From NCBI GenBank assembly GCA_945903275.1, contig CAMDNW010000005.1, positions 1-64,000 of the forward strand: a stretch of DNA of 64,000 bases, in the 5' to 3' direction. The position numbers were made by a program, and so were the translations under genes. Below, in pieces: positions 1 to 9,657 of the stretch (positions are counted from its first letter, which is position 1; the number at the start of each line of letters is the position of its first letter). A model generated the notes under the pieces. The model saw only the letters and a list, made by a program, of their open reading frames with translations. It did no database searches and was not told the DNA's origin. This stretch comes from Thermoflexus hugenholtzii JAD2. GTDB taxonomy: Bacteria; Chloroflexota; Dehalococcoidia; UBA2979.

Positions 1-127
1 AGTAGCCGCAGGCATCGCACTTCTGCACGACGAGTTTGCCCTGCTTGGCGGCCTCCCAGATGGGAGCGGTATCCGGTGTGGAGACCGGGACAATGTTGTA
101 CGGAACCATGGTCGTGTGGAACGGCAT
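1..127 (-). CDS. Zn-ribbon/OB-fold (DUF35-like) protein, partial (runs off the window start)
   Basis: Reverse strand from ATG at 127 encodes MPFHTTMVPYNIVPVSTPDTAPIWEAAKQGKLVVQKCDACGY, identical to the N-terminus of the 1759..2211 gene. Confidence 0.8.
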   Translation of the reverse strand, partial: MPFHTTMVPYNIVPVSTPDTAPIWEAAKQGKLVVQKCDACGY

Positions 128-190
128 GCGTGTGTCCTTACCCCCCGCGCGTCTGGCGCGGCATGCAGAGAGGATTCTACATGAGCCTGT

Positions 191-628
191 CTAGGGGTGT
201 GGCTGTTCGGTTTCGGCAGCAGTCTCATCCCGATGGATCGTGTATGAGATAAGCACTTTCGCGTTCAGGATATTCGTGGCGGCGTCGCGGACTTCGGCAT
301 CAAGGACGGCAATGCGGCCGCCTTTGCGCAGTAGGCGCGCCTCGATGACTATGTCCTCGCCGCGAGCCGAAGAGAGATACGAAACAGTGAGCTCCTGCAG
401 GAGCCCGACCACTTCGTTGTCATCGAGTGAGGCCTGAAGGCACACTGCGGCCGCTGCTTGTGCCAGCGAGGCCACGATGCCGCCGTTGATCGAGGCGCGC
501 ACGCCGCGCAACTGAATCTTGCCACGGTCGACTGTGAGGCGGGCGTAGCTGGGGTCGGTAGTGTTGACCGCCACCCCAAAGGTGCGGAAAAACGGCTGCG
601 CAGCCCAGTCGGTGCGGTGTGGAGTCAT
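191..628 (-). CDS. PaaI/hotdog-fold thioesterase family protein
   Basis: ORF 145 aa; GGIVASLAQAAAAVCLQA...VVGLLQELTVSYLSSARGEDIVIEARLLRKGGRIAVLDAEV is hotdog-thioesterase-like; overlaps the upstream ORF by 4 bp. Confidence 0.7.
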   Translation of the reverse strand: MTPHRTDWAAQPFFRTFGVAVNTTDPSYARLTVDRGKIQLRGVRASINGGIVASLAQAAAAVCLQASLDDNEVVGLLQELTVSYLSSARGEDIVIEARLLRKGGRIAVLDAEVRDAATNILNAKVLISYTIHRDETAAETEQPHP

Positions 629-1065
629 GCCAGTTGATTCGTGTCCGCAGGTGGCTTAGGGCGAAGTGAGTAACCGCTGAGTCCTTGCGCGACGAGCGCC
701 CCGGTTGCGTCGTGCGCCGTGACCTCCACGAGCGCTTGGAAGGTGGCCCAGTGCGTCACGCGTGCCTGCACGCGGATCGCGCCTTCTGGCGCTGCGACGA
801 AATTGAGGAAGAGGCTCGCGGTACCGTTGGTTTGTTCACGCACTGGGTCGACATGTGCGCCTACAGATGCGACTGCTGCGATGTCCACGGCGTAGGTGAT
901 CGCGGCGTCGAGTAGCAATGGGTCGCTATCGCGCTCGTCACCGTAGGGCTGTTCGACCACAAACTCCGCGTAGCCATCGCCGATGTCCACGCCACGGACG
1001 CCGAGGTAGCGAACTTGCTCACCTGTCCACCGCCCGCGCCAAGTTTCAAGGTCGGGAATGGGCAT
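625..1065 (-). CDS. hotdog-fold thioesterase-like protein
   Basis: ORF 146 aa; LLDAAITYAVDIAAVASV...NGTASLFLNFVAAPEGAIRVQARVTHWATFQALVEVTAHDATGALVAQGLSGYSL. Confidence 0.6.
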   Translation of the reverse strand: MPIPDLETWRGRWTGEQVRYLGVRGVDIGDGYAEFVVEQPYGDERDSDPLLLDAAITYAVDIAAVASVGAHVDPVREQTNGTASLFLNFVAAPEGAIRVQARVTHWATFQALVEVTAHDATGALVAQGLSGYSLRPKPPADTNQLA

Positions 1066-1069
1066 GAGG

Positions 1070-1654
1070 CTAGTTCGTGACTGTCTGCTGGACGTACTGG
1101 AGATTCTCCCCGGTGGGTACGGTGCCCTCGAGTTCTAGGAGTGGGTGCTCCAAATCCGGCAGATAATAGAGTTCAGCGCGTGGCGCCTTGCCCTGCTCAA
1201 GCGTGAGGAACGTAATATGACCGGGGCGTGGCGCCCGATTGCGCGGCATGGTGGCGCTGCCGGCATTGATGCACAGGGAACCCTCGACGATCGCCATGCC
1301 TTCGAGGTGCGAGTCGCCGGAAATAAAGACATCAGCCCACTTGCCGCCGACCAGCCCGCTGAGCCACGTTCGCCCGCTGTCCCACGGCTCAAACACATGG
1401 AGCAATGCCACGGCGAACCCATTGAGGTTGAGGATGTGAACCGGCTTCACGCGCGGGTCATCGGCGAGGTGCCCATCGTGGTTGCCCTGCGCTGCGTAGA
1501 CGGGCGCGATCTCTTCCAGTTCATCAAGCACGCGTGACAACACGATATCTCCGGCGTGCAGGATCACATCGACACCGCGGAGCGCATCCTTGATCTCGGG
1601 GTAGAGGATTGGTGCGACCGGAATGTGAGTATCGGAGATGATTCCTATTCGCAT
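1070..1654 (-). CDS. YfcE/MJ0936-type metallophosphoesterase
   Basis: MRIGIISDTHIP...ILHAGDIV...AAQGNHDG...ISGDSHLEG...INAGSATMPRNR. Confidence 0.8.
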   Translation of the reverse strand: MRIGIISDTHIPVAPILYPEIKDALRGVDVILHAGDIVLSRVLDELEEIAPVYAAQGNHDGHLADDPRVKPVHILNLNGFAVALLHVFEPWDSGRTWLSGLVGGKWADVFISGDSHLEGMAIVEGSLCINAGSATMPRNRAPRPGHITFLTLEQGKAPRAELYYLPDLEHPLLELEGTVPTGENLQYVQQTVTN

Positions 1655-1684
1655 GACAACCCCATCGTACTTCGCGCCGGATAC

Positions 1685-1720
1685 ACAACGGCGCCCCTCG
1701 ACTCTGAGGGGCGCCGTTGT
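1685..1720 (-). terminator. hairpin (15-bp perfect stem, 6-nt loop) downstream of the DUF35 gene
   Basis: ACAACGGCGCCCCTC-GACTCT-GAGGGGCGCCGTTGT; no U-tract. Confidence 0.65.
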
Positions 1721-1758
1721 AGGTGTGTTGGCCGAGTGAACGGCGAATAGGCGAGTGG

Positions 1759-2211
1759 TTAGGCGTCGGGCTCGAACTGAATGACGGGTAGTCCAGAACC
1801 TGGGTCGTCATCGAAGCAGACCTTGAGGCGCATACCGTTGTCGAGGCCCTCGCCGAGTACGCCGTACTCGAAGTTGAGGATGTTGGACATGAGGATGAGG
1901 CCCGGCTGCTCATCGAGTTCGGTAAGGATCACGGCGTAGGGGACTTTTTCCTCGAAACCAGTGATGGAGGTGTCGTGGCAGATATACCAGCAGTAGAGGG
2001 AACCCTTGCCGGAGACCTCAACGAAGGATTTGGTGGTGTCTGGATCCTTGCAGCCGTTGCACCAGATGGCAGGTGGCCAGTTGAAGTAGCCGCAGGCATC
2101 GCACTTCTGCACGACGAGTTTGCCCTGCTTGGCGGCCTCCCAGATGGGAGCGGTATCCGGTGTGGAGACCGGGACAATGTTGTACGGAACCATGGTCGTG
2201 TGGAACGGCAT
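1759..2211 (-). CDS. Zn-ribbon domain-containing OB-fold (DUF35) protein
   Basis: 150 aa; CDACGYFNWPPAIWCNGC zinc ribbon followed by an OB-fold-like region (KGSLYCWYICHD...VPYAVILTELDEQPGL). Confidence 0.85.
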   Translation of the reverse strand: MPFHTTMVPYNIVPVSTPDTAPIWEAAKQGKLVVQKCDACGYFNWPPAIWCNGCKDPDTTKSFVEVSGKGSLYCWYICHDTSITGFEEKVPYAVILTELDEQPGLILMSNILNFEYGVLGEGLDNGMRLKVCFDDDPGSGLPVIQFEPDA

Positions 2212-2213
2212 GC
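2085..2213. repeat. 129-bp perfect direct repeat of positions 1..129
   Basis: Base-by-base identity of 1..129 and 2085..2213; the sequences diverge immediately after the start-codon region. Confidence 0.95.
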
Positions 2214-2552
2214 CGGGTTCCCTCCTCTAGGGTAAGGACTGTGTGTGTCGCCCCGGCATTTTACACATCTGGCAGGGCGCGGCAATGGGGTGAAGACTTC
2301 CGATGCATAGGTTCGTCTGGTATTCGTTCCATGTGTTCGCTGACTGCCGATAACCAACAACGCCGCAGATAGAGGAAGACGGAAGCCGGGCCTCGGGGCT
2401 TGCCGCGGCATTTGCATATGCAGTTAGATGCGTTTTATGAGATCGCAGTCGCACTGCATTGATCAGCGATGTGGCGGCTTCTCATCGACAGACGTGAGTG
2501 GTGTCAAGGTCGAGTGAGGATGGGGTCAGCGGCTTCGTGTGGACAAAGTTTG

Positions 2553-2584
2553 ACCAGAGGGCTGCCAAGTGGCAGCCCTCTGGT
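2553..2584 (-). terminator. hairpin (14-bp perfect stem, AAGT loop) downstream of the ABC permease
   Basis: ACCAGAGGGCTGCC-AAGT-GGCAGCCCTCTGGT. Confidence 0.7.
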
Positions 2585-2623
2585 CTTGAACCAATTCACG
2601 TGAGTCCAGCTGGCTCGGTTACG

Positions 2624-3532
2624 TTACCGACTCCCTCGCAGGCGCGGGTCGAGAACATCGCGCACTGCATCTCCGAACATATTCATGCCGAAGATGACGA
2701 GGCTGAGCGCGATTGTAGGTGCCCAGAACATGTGCGGTGCGGTGAGCATGAAGCGGCGGGCATCCAGCGCCATCATGTTGCCCCATGACGGAGCCGGCGG
2801 TGCGATGCCGTACCCGAGGAAGCTGAGTGATGCCTCGGCGAGGATGTAGCCACCGAAACTCAGCGAGATCACGATGATGATCGGCGCGATGATGTTCGGC
2901 AGGACGTGTTGCATCATGACCCGCCAGTTGCTCGCACCCGATGCTTGCGCCGCCAGTATGTAGTCTTGACTCGATACCTGTAACGCTGCTGAACGTTTCA
3001 GGCGCGTGCTCGTAATCATCCGCGGTAGCGACAGGGCAATGATCACATTCCACATGCCGCCGCCCAGCACGGAGACAATCGTGATCAGCAGAATCAGGCC
3101 CGGTACAGCTTGTACCGCGTCGACGACGCGTTGGAAGACCATGTCGAACCAGCCCTTAAAGTAGGCACAGGCGATACCGAGGATCGTGCTAGGGATGATC
3201 ACCAAGACCGTGCAGCCGACTGCCACGAGGAGTGAGATGCGTGCCCCGAACACGATTCTCGAGAACATGTCGCGTCCGAAGTTGTCGGTTCCCAACCAGT
3301 GCGCCGTGCTCGGCGAACCCAACTGAGGGCCGACCATCTGCTTCAGTGGGTCGTAGGGTGCGATCACGTCTGCGAACACCCCGACCACTGTCAGCACAAT
3401 CAGCACGACTGCTCCGAATGCGCCCAACGGCTTCCGGCGAGCGAACTGCGTAGCTTTCCGCAAAACCTTCCCGGCCGTTCCGGAGAATATGCCCCTGCGT
3501 ACGTCGTGTTCGATCTGGATTCCTATAGCCAT
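2624..3532 (-). CDS. peptide/oligopeptide-type ABC transporter permease (DppC/OppC family)
   Basis: 302 aa; GTDNFGRDMFSRIVFGARISLLVAV...; EASLSFLGYGIAPPAPSWGNMM; C-terminal DPRLRGSR. Confidence 0.92.
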   Translation of the reverse strand: MAIGIQIEHDVRRGIFSGTAGKVLRKATQFARRKPLGAFGAVVLIVLTVVGVFADVIAPYDPLKQMVGPQLGSPSTAHWLGTDNFGRDMFSRIVFGARISLLVAVGCTVLVIIPSTILGIACAYFKGWFDMVFQRVVDAVQAVPGLILLITIVSVLGGGMWNVIIALSLPRMITSTRLKRSAALQVSSQDYILAAQASGASNWRVMMQHVLPNIIAPIIIVISLSFGGYILAEASLSFLGYGIAPPAPSWGNMMALDARRFMLTAPHMFWAPTIALSLVIFGMNMFGDAVRDVLDPRLRGSR

Positions 3533-3573
3533 CGCGTGCGTTGTCCTTCCCCTTGCCGACCTGCGTGCTGCTG

Positions 3574-4542
3574 CTACCTCAGCCGGATGCGTGGATCCAG
3601 CCAGCCGTATGACAGATCCACAAGGAGGTTCATCATCATGAGGAACATGGCAGTCATCACGACGATGCCCTGCACGACCGGATAATCGCGTGTGTTGATT
3701 GAGTTGACCATCAGCCGCCCCAGCCCAGGTAGCGCGAAGATCGTCTCGGTGATCACGGAGCCGCCGAGCAGCCCTTCGATCTGTCCGCCGAATACGGTGA
3801 CTACAGGAATTAGTGCGTTCTTAAGGCCGTGTTTCATGATGACGGTGCTCTCGATCAGACCTTTCGCGCGGGCCGTACGGATATAATCTTGCTGCAAGAC
3901 CTCCAGCATCATCGTACGTGTCAGCCGGGCGGAGCTAGCGGATAACTGGATGCCGAGCACGAGCGCTGGCGGAATCAGAATTTTCAGGTGTGCGAGCGGG
4001 TCTTCTGTGAGTGTTACGTAGTTGAACGAGACGCCCCAGCCCCACCACAACTGGGGGAACAGGATGATGGCGGTGCCGATGGCGAACCCGGGTACGCTGA
4101 TCCCCGCGACGGTAATGCCCCTGAGCAGGTAGTCAGTGCCCTGATCTCGGCGGATCGCCGACAGCACGCCTACCGGGATGGCGATGATCACGGCGGTCGT
4201 GAATGCAAGCACAGCCACTTCAGCGGTCACGGGCATCCGCTGCGCGATCAACCTGGTGACCGGCTCTTGGCTCCACAGCGAACGCCCGAAGTCCCCTTGT
4301 ACGACTCCGCCTACGTACCGGAGGTACTGAATCGGAATGGGGACATCCAGACCCATGCGCTTGAGCAACTCGTTCCTCTCGACATTAGCGCGGCCGCCGA
4401 GTTGGCCTTGACCGCCCTGCTCTTGAAGCAGGATGTCCACAACGCTTCCGGGCATCAGCCGCACGAGTGCGATGACCGTAAATATGATGATCAGCCATGT
4501 CGGGATCATCGCGAGCAACCGCCGGATGATGTACGTACTCAT
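3574..4542 (-). CDS. peptide/oligopeptide-type ABC transporter permease (DppB/OppB family)
   Basis: MSTYIIRRLLAMIPTWLIIIFTVIALVRLMPG...; LLGGSVITETIFALPGLGRLMVNSINTRDYPVVQG; ...YGWLDPRIRLR. Confidence 0.92.
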   Translation of the reverse strand: MSTYIIRRLLAMIPTWLIIIFTVIALVRLMPGSVVDILLQEQGGQGQLGGRANVERNELLKRMGLDVPIPIQYLRYVGGVVQGDFGRSLWSQEPVTRLIAQRMPVTAEVAVLAFTTAVIIAIPVGVLSAIRRDQGTDYLLRGITVAGISVPGFAIGTAIILFPQLWWGWGVSFNYVTLTEDPLAHLKILIPPALVLGIQLSASSARLTRTMMLEVLQQDYIRTARAKGLIESTVIMKHGLKNALIPVVTVFGGQIEGLLGGSVITETIFALPGLGRLMVNSINTRDYPVVQGIVVMTAMFLMMMNLLVDLSYGWLDPRIRLR

Positions 4543-4623
4543 AGCCCTGCTCTCTACCTGCCCGACTGCCAGCACCGATGTCGGCGCTCGCAGTCGGGTC
4601 GGGGTTGGGGTGCTTCGGTCCGC

Positions 4624-6387
4624 CTACTTGTCCACGTACTGGAGAAGGCGGACCTTGTTCTGCGCGTTGTACGCGGACCAAGTGCCAGCGATCTCATGGA
4701 AGCCGGCAACGTTGGCCTGCACCATGGTCTTGGTTGCGTTTGCGTGCATCACGTACATCGGTCGCCACTCGCTGATCCACTTCTGCTGGAACTCCTCAAG
4801 CAGTTGCTTGCGCGCATCCGCGTTCAGCTCGCTGATCGTCTTGTCGATGATTTGGTCGAGATCCGTGTTGGAGAAGTTCCCGTAGTTACGGCTTCCGCCT
4901 GTGCGGTATTGCGAAATCATCTCGATGACAGGGTCGGTGGTGGCGGTGATGGTGTACGCAAGCATGGTGAAGTCGCCCTTAGCCTGCCGGTTGGCGAAAG
5001 TAGCGCCTCCGCCGAGCGGTTTCACGACCGGCTTCATTTCAGTGAACGCCTCTTTCATCATGGCTTCCCACCGAAGGGCGTGGTTGTTCGTCGAGCCGCC
5101 GTGAATGATCTCGTATCCGATACCCTTGCCGTTCGGGTAGCCAGCGGCGGCCATGAGCTTCTGGGCCTCGGCTATATCAGCAGCCTTGGTGTCCGGGTTG
5201 TAGCCCGCGATCGACTGCACTTTGTCCGAACTCCACCCTTCCGGAAACGCCGGGTGCAGCGCCGCCATGTAAGCCCATCCGCCGTCTTTCCCGTATTCCG
5301 AATCACCCTGCCGTTTGTAGTCGAACGCCAGATGCATGGCCTGACGCACGCGGTAGTCCTTGAAGGGCGGGAAGTCGCAACTCGGCCGCACGTGGAACCA
5401 GTTGGAGTCGACCCATGTGTAAAGGTTCGCATCGGGCCGGCCGCGGCGGATTGCATCGAGCAGATCGGGCGCTCCAACGCCAACGGTTGCGATCTGTCCG
5501 GAGATAAACGCCGACTGTGCCGCCACAGTGTCTGGGATACCAATGGTTCTGAAGGTGTCGAAGTGGGGCTGGCCCGGCTGAAACTCCGCGTAGCGCGGAT
5601 TCTTCTTGAAGACGGTACGGGTGTCAGTCACCCACTCAGCGACTTCATAGGGCCCAATGTTCCCCATCTTCATTGGGTCGGTGTAACCGATGTCATCCAT
5701 CTCCCGCGGCATGAGCATGACGCGAACTTCCAGTAAGCCGTTGAAGAATGAGGCGTTCGGCTTGGAGAGCGTGACTTTGCAGGTCAGCGGGTCGACCGCC
5801 TCTGCCTTGATCAGGTTCTCTACCATCGAGGCGCGCTGGAAGGATGCCTTCGGAATCTTGAGGCGCTCGGCGTAAAGCCCGCGGTGACGCTCAAGGTTCC
5901 ATGCGAGGTCTTCTGCGGTGAACTGGCGTCCGTTCCACGGCGGCTTGTTGTGGATGAACAGTTTCGGGTGCAGCTTGAGGATGAGCGTCAGCCCTCCCTT
6001 GTCCGGGACCTCCCATGACTGGACGACATGCGGCTTGATCTTCATGGTCACTGGGTCTGGCTCGAGGGCCTTCTCGCCGATGACGTGGTGGATGTTGCCC
6101 GCAAGAGCTGTATGCCCGTCGAACTGAACCTGAGTGGTCTCGCCGCCGCTGAGGGTGTACACGCCACCCTCCTTTTTATTGCCCTGGACGACCGGCGCGT
6201 TTAGAGGCAACCCTTTACCGCTCGTCGCACCTTCGACCTGACCGCTCTTGCCCGCGGCAACTTGGCCGGTACCACCCGCGTTGCTGCCGCCACCGCAGCC
6301 GAAGAGGGCCGCACCGGCTAAGCCCAGTGCGCCTACGCCTATCCCCTTGATGGCCGAACGTCGATTGACGATAGAGTGCATAACCAT
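4624..6387 (-). CDS. ABC transporter substrate-binding protein, family 5 (SBP_bac_5), Tat/lipoprotein-like signal
   Basis: MNRRSAIKG...GAALFGCGGGSNAGG N-terminus; YRVRQAMHLAFDYKRQ...; located directly upstream of the permeases. Confidence 0.9.
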   Translation of the reverse strand: MVMHSIVNRRSAIKGIGVGALGLAGAALFGCGGGSNAGGTGQVAAGKSGQVEGATSGKGLPLNAPVVQGNKKEGGVYTLSGGETTQVQFDGHTALAGNIHHVIGEKALEPDPVTMKIKPHVVQSWEVPDKGGLTLILKLHPKLFIHNKPPWNGRQFTAEDLAWNLERHRGLYAERLKIPKASFQRASMVENLIKAEAVDPLTCKVTLSKPNASFFNGLLEVRVMLMPREMDDIGYTDPMKMGNIGPYEVAEWVTDTRTVFKKNPRYAEFQPGQPHFDTFRTIGIPDTVAAQSAFISGQIATVGVGAPDLLDAIRRGRPDANLYTWVDSNWFHVRPSCDFPPFKDYRVRQAMHLAFDYKRQGDSEYGKDGGWAYMAALHPAFPEGWSSDKVQSIAGYNPDTKAADIAEAQKLMAAAGYPNGKGIGYEIIHGGSTNNHALRWEAMMKEAFTEMKPVVKPLGGGATFANRQAKGDFTMLAYTITATTDPVIEMISQYRTGGSRNYGNFSNTDLDQIIDKTISELNADARKQLLEEFQQKWISEWRPMYVMHANATKTMVQANVAGFHEIAGTWSAYNAQNKVRLLQYVDK

Positions 6388-6496
6388 GCCTCTCCTTGGT
6401 CGGGCGAGCCTTTCGAATCAATTGTTTGTAAACCTATTCTATTATTACGGATATAAGCAAACACATAGGTAATGCTTTACATGGAGATGCGAGCGT

Positions 6497-6525
6497 TCTG
6501 CCTGCTGTGGACTCGCGCAGGCAGA
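6497..6525 (-). terminator. hairpin (9-bp stem) downstream of the CaiB pseudogene
   Basis: TCTGCCTGC-N11-GCAGGCAGA. Confidence 0.4.
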
Positions 6526-6565
6526 CTTCGATCAGTGACAGGCTGTCCCAAGTTCCACGCGGGCG

Positions 6566-7820
6566 TTAGACGACGCCAGCTACCTTGAGGTTGGCCAGTC
6601 CAAGCGCATCGATGCTGAAGTCGCCGTACACCGTTGCGTTGTCTTCGCCGAGGAGTGGCGCGCGGCGGTAGATACGCCACGGTGAGGCGGAATAGATGGC
6701 AGCGGCGCCAGAGTAGGTGAAGCGCTGGGTTAGTTCCGGATGCTCCACCTCAGGGAAGAAGCCCCGCAATCGGAAATGGTCATCGTCGAGTAAGTCATTC
6801 GGGGCGCGAACGATGCCCCACGGGGCACCGCCCTGTTGGGCGCTGTTGAACGCCTCGTCGGCAGAGACGGTGGCGATGAAGTTTCGCAGGTGATCGACGA
6901 AGCGCGCCTGGTGCTCTTGCAGGACGTTGGGGTCCTCGTACTGTGGGTCGTCCCACTCGCCAGCAGCATCGTGAGATTTCATCCACTCGACGACGCTCTT
7001 GAAGCGGCCTGCGTTGATGCCTCCGCCGGTGTTTACGAAACGACCGTCGCCGGTCGGGAACTGGGTGCGAGGCGTGCCTCCACGCGCGTTGGCATGGCGT
7101 CCGGTCTGCCGATGGACGACCTGCTTCGCGTATATCCATTGCGGCACGTGCGACTCGGTGGTGAGTGCACATGCTTCGTGCACCGAGCAGTCGAGGTACT
7201 GGCCTTCGCCCGTCAGGTTGCTGTAGTGGAGTGCCGCAGTAATGGCGATGTAGGCGTAGTAGGAACCCATGTGCCAGCCATTACCGCCGCCAGGCGCGGT
7301 CGGGGGCGGTATTCGGGGTCGTCCTCAGGTTGGTAGCCGCTGCCAGTCATCTGGCCGCCGCCTGCAAGGTGCAGCATGTCGGTAGTGAGGTAGTCACGCC
7401 ACGGCCCATCCTGCCCGAACGGCGTGAGCGAGCACATGACCAGCGATGGGTTCTGTGCTGATAGTGACTCGTACGTCAGGCCAAGCGCGGCAAGCGTGCC
7501 GGGCTGCGTGGTTTCGAGGAGCACGTCGGCCGTGGCGACCAGCGTGCGGAACAGATCGCGGCCCTCCTCGCGTTCGAGGTTGAGCGTGATCGAGCGCTTG
7601 CTGGTGTTGTAATGCCAGAAATAGAGCGAACGATCGAGGTGCTCGACATCTTGGTAGAACGGCCCAACGCGCCGTTCGGCGACACCACCTAGAGGTTCAA
7701 TCTTGGTGACGTGCGCACCGAAATCGGCCATGAGTTTGCCGCACCACTAGCCGATGCGGTCGCGACTTCGATGACGCGCAGGCCCGCGAGCGGCCCCGGA
7801 GGGGGCGAAGCGTTGGTCAC
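6566..7820 (-). pseudogene. CaiB/BaiF CoA-transferase family 'B-type', disrupted (frameshifts + TAG)
   Basis: ORFs 7213..7731 and 6566..7270 are two frames of one protein similar to 48135..49388. Reverse strand shows GTCG-CGACCGCATCGGC-TAG-TGG versus GTCGCCGACCGCATCGGTCAGTGG in the intact paralogue (1-nt deletion near 7763, TAG at 7747..7749). A C5 run near 7300, where C6 would restore ...YRPPTAPGGGNGWHMGSYYAYIAI..., gives the second frameshift. Confidence 0.85.
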
Positions 7821-7836
7821 GAGACGCCCCCTCCGG
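7796..7836 (-). terminator. hairpin (12-bp perfect stem) at the CaiB A/B junction
   Basis: CCGGAGGGGGCG ... CGCCCCCTCCGG. Confidence 0.5.
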
Positions 7837-7844
7837 TGTGCGGA

Positions 7845-9203
7845 TCAGCCGACTTTTTGGCCCTCGAGTGCTTCGATGAGATATGGCTCCACCGGGACGG
7901 ATTTCGGCCAGAAAGTGTTGTCTTCATAGCCTGCGCGTAGTTCCTCTTGAGTCACGCCGAGCATGCCGCAGAGGACATCGATGTTGTTCTCGCCACACAG
8001 CGGCCCGCCGCGGTCGACGGGCGTGGGCGTCTTCGACATTTTCCACGGAGCCTGCTGGATCGGCCACGTGCCGAGCACCGGATGCGGCGCCGGTTCGTAC
8101 ATGCCACGGTGCTTCAACTGGGGGTCGTGCTCGACACGATCCTCGCTGCTCTGCACCGCCATAGCGGGAACACCGCCTGACTGGCACATCGCGGTGAGTT
8201 CGTACTTATCCAGATTAGCGGCCCACTCTTGGATGTGCTCATCCAATGCTTCCTGGTGCTCGAGGCGGCCATTAAGTGTGTCGAAACGGGCATCGGCCCA
8301 GGCCGGGTTGCCCATGACGCGCCTGAGGTTTTGCCATTGCTCATCCGTCTCGCAGACGATCACAGACCAGTCGTTGTGGCCGTCGCCTTTGGTGCGGTAC
8401 GAGTTATGCGGTGCGGAGATCGGGCCGCGGTGATTGTACACCTTGGGGGTTCCGGGCCAGACGCTGCGGTCTCCGGGCGGGTAGCCCTCGCGACGCACGC
8501 CCCGGCCGTTCACGGTGAGGTCGAGCAAGGCGGGGCCGGTGAGGGTCATTGCAGCGGCGACCTGTGAGAGATCGACGTGCTGGCCTTCGCCGGTGTTGTG
8601 CCGGTGCTGCAGCGCAGTGAGCACCCCGATCGCACCGTACATGCCGCCGGTGTCGTCCATGTACGACCAGCCCCAGCCTGCCGGCTGCTTGCCAGGAAGG
8701 CCGGAGGTGAACGTCAGGCCAGAAAGCGCCTGTACCGATGGCCCCATCGTCTGGTACTCGGCACGCGGGCCGGTTTGGCCGAATCCAGCCATCGAGACGT
8801 AGATGATGTCCTTCTTGACGGCCTGCATCTCCTGGAAGGAGAGGCCCCACGACTTCAATACCCCGGCGCTGAAGTTCTCGATCACGACATCGGACTGCGC
8901 GATCAGATCCTTCGCGAGTTGGAGACCGCGAGGGGAGCGCAGGTTCAGCGTGGCGCTCCGTTTCATGGCGTGCATGTCGCTGAAGTGGCCATCGGAGTTC
9001 ATGCTCCGCGGCACGCCTTCAGGGGTGGTGCCCATACCGGGCACGTTACGCACGACTCGACCGGTGGAGCCGCCGATTGCCGGGTCGGGCCATTCGACCT
9101 TGATGACATCGGCACCGAGCAAGGCGAGCCAGCGGCAGGCCCACGGGCCAGCGCGCACCCATGTGAAGTCGACGACGCGTACTCCTTCGAGCGGTCTTAC
9201 CAT
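7845..9203 (-). CDS. CaiB/BaiF CoA-transferase family protein ('A-type')
   Basis: MVRPLEGVRVVDFTWVRAGPWACRWLALLGADVIKVEWPDP...; GWGWSYMDDTGGMYGAIGVLTALQHRHNTGEGQHVDLSQ. Confidence 0.93.
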   Translation of the reverse strand: MVRPLEGVRVVDFTWVRAGPWACRWLALLGADVIKVEWPDPAIGGSTGRVVRNVPGMGTTPEGVPRSMNSDGHFSDMHAMKRSATLNLRSPRGLQLAKDLIAQSDVVIENFSAGVLKSWGLSFQEMQAVKKDIIYVSMAGFGQTGPRAEYQTMGPSVQALSGLTFTSGLPGKQPAGWGWSYMDDTGGMYGAIGVLTALQHRHNTGEGQHVDLSQVAAAMTLTGPALLDLTVNGRGVRREGYPPGDRSVWPGTPKVYNHRGPISAPHNSYRTKGDGHNDWSVIVCETDEQWQNLRRVMGNPAWADARFDTLNGRLEHQEALDEHIQEWAANLDKYELTAMCQSGGVPAMAVQSSEDRVEHDPQLKHRGMYEPAPHPVLGTWPIQQAPWKMSKTPTPVDRGGPLCGENNIDVLCGMLGVTQEELRAGYEDNTFWPKSVPVEPYLIEALEGQKVG

Positions 9204-9657
9204 CAGAGTCTCCTCTCGGCTGGCATCGGGGGCACCCCGACCTCGTCCGTGCCGCAGGCACGGACGGATTGCGGTAGGTATACCACTTTCGTGATGCGCC
9301 TCGAAAGGGGGGAGGCCGCCAAAGCGGGCCGGCTGGCGCGGGGAAGGCGAGCATCGCCGCTGCGGAGGAGGGTGCGGCGGACTGAGGTAGGGTGAAGGCA
9401 AGGAGCAGTGCAGTGCTGCGATCGTGGTCGCGGCCAAGCGTGCAGCGGGTGGAACAATACGAGGCGATGATAATCGGTGCTCCACGCGCACGGCACCACG
9501 CGGAACCTGTGTTGCGTGATCGTGGCTGGACAGGTTGTGTTTTTAGAACGCCTTGTGGGTGGATGCGTTCGTATCAGTCTCGTGGGGCGGGGGCCAGTCA
9601 GGCAGGGAAAGAGGATCAAGAAACTGGAAAGGTCTGTGCTGGCGAGAGGATCGGGCG

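Noticed and set aside
3988-5736. 582-aa plus-strand ORF
   Set aside because: Antisense to the ABC permease and SBP genes, which have clear family motifs
9245-9265. Hairpin GTCCGTGCC-GCA-GGCACGGAC as a riboswitch upstream of CaiB
   Set aside because: Only a simple 9-bp stem with no conserved riboswitch core; insufficient evidence
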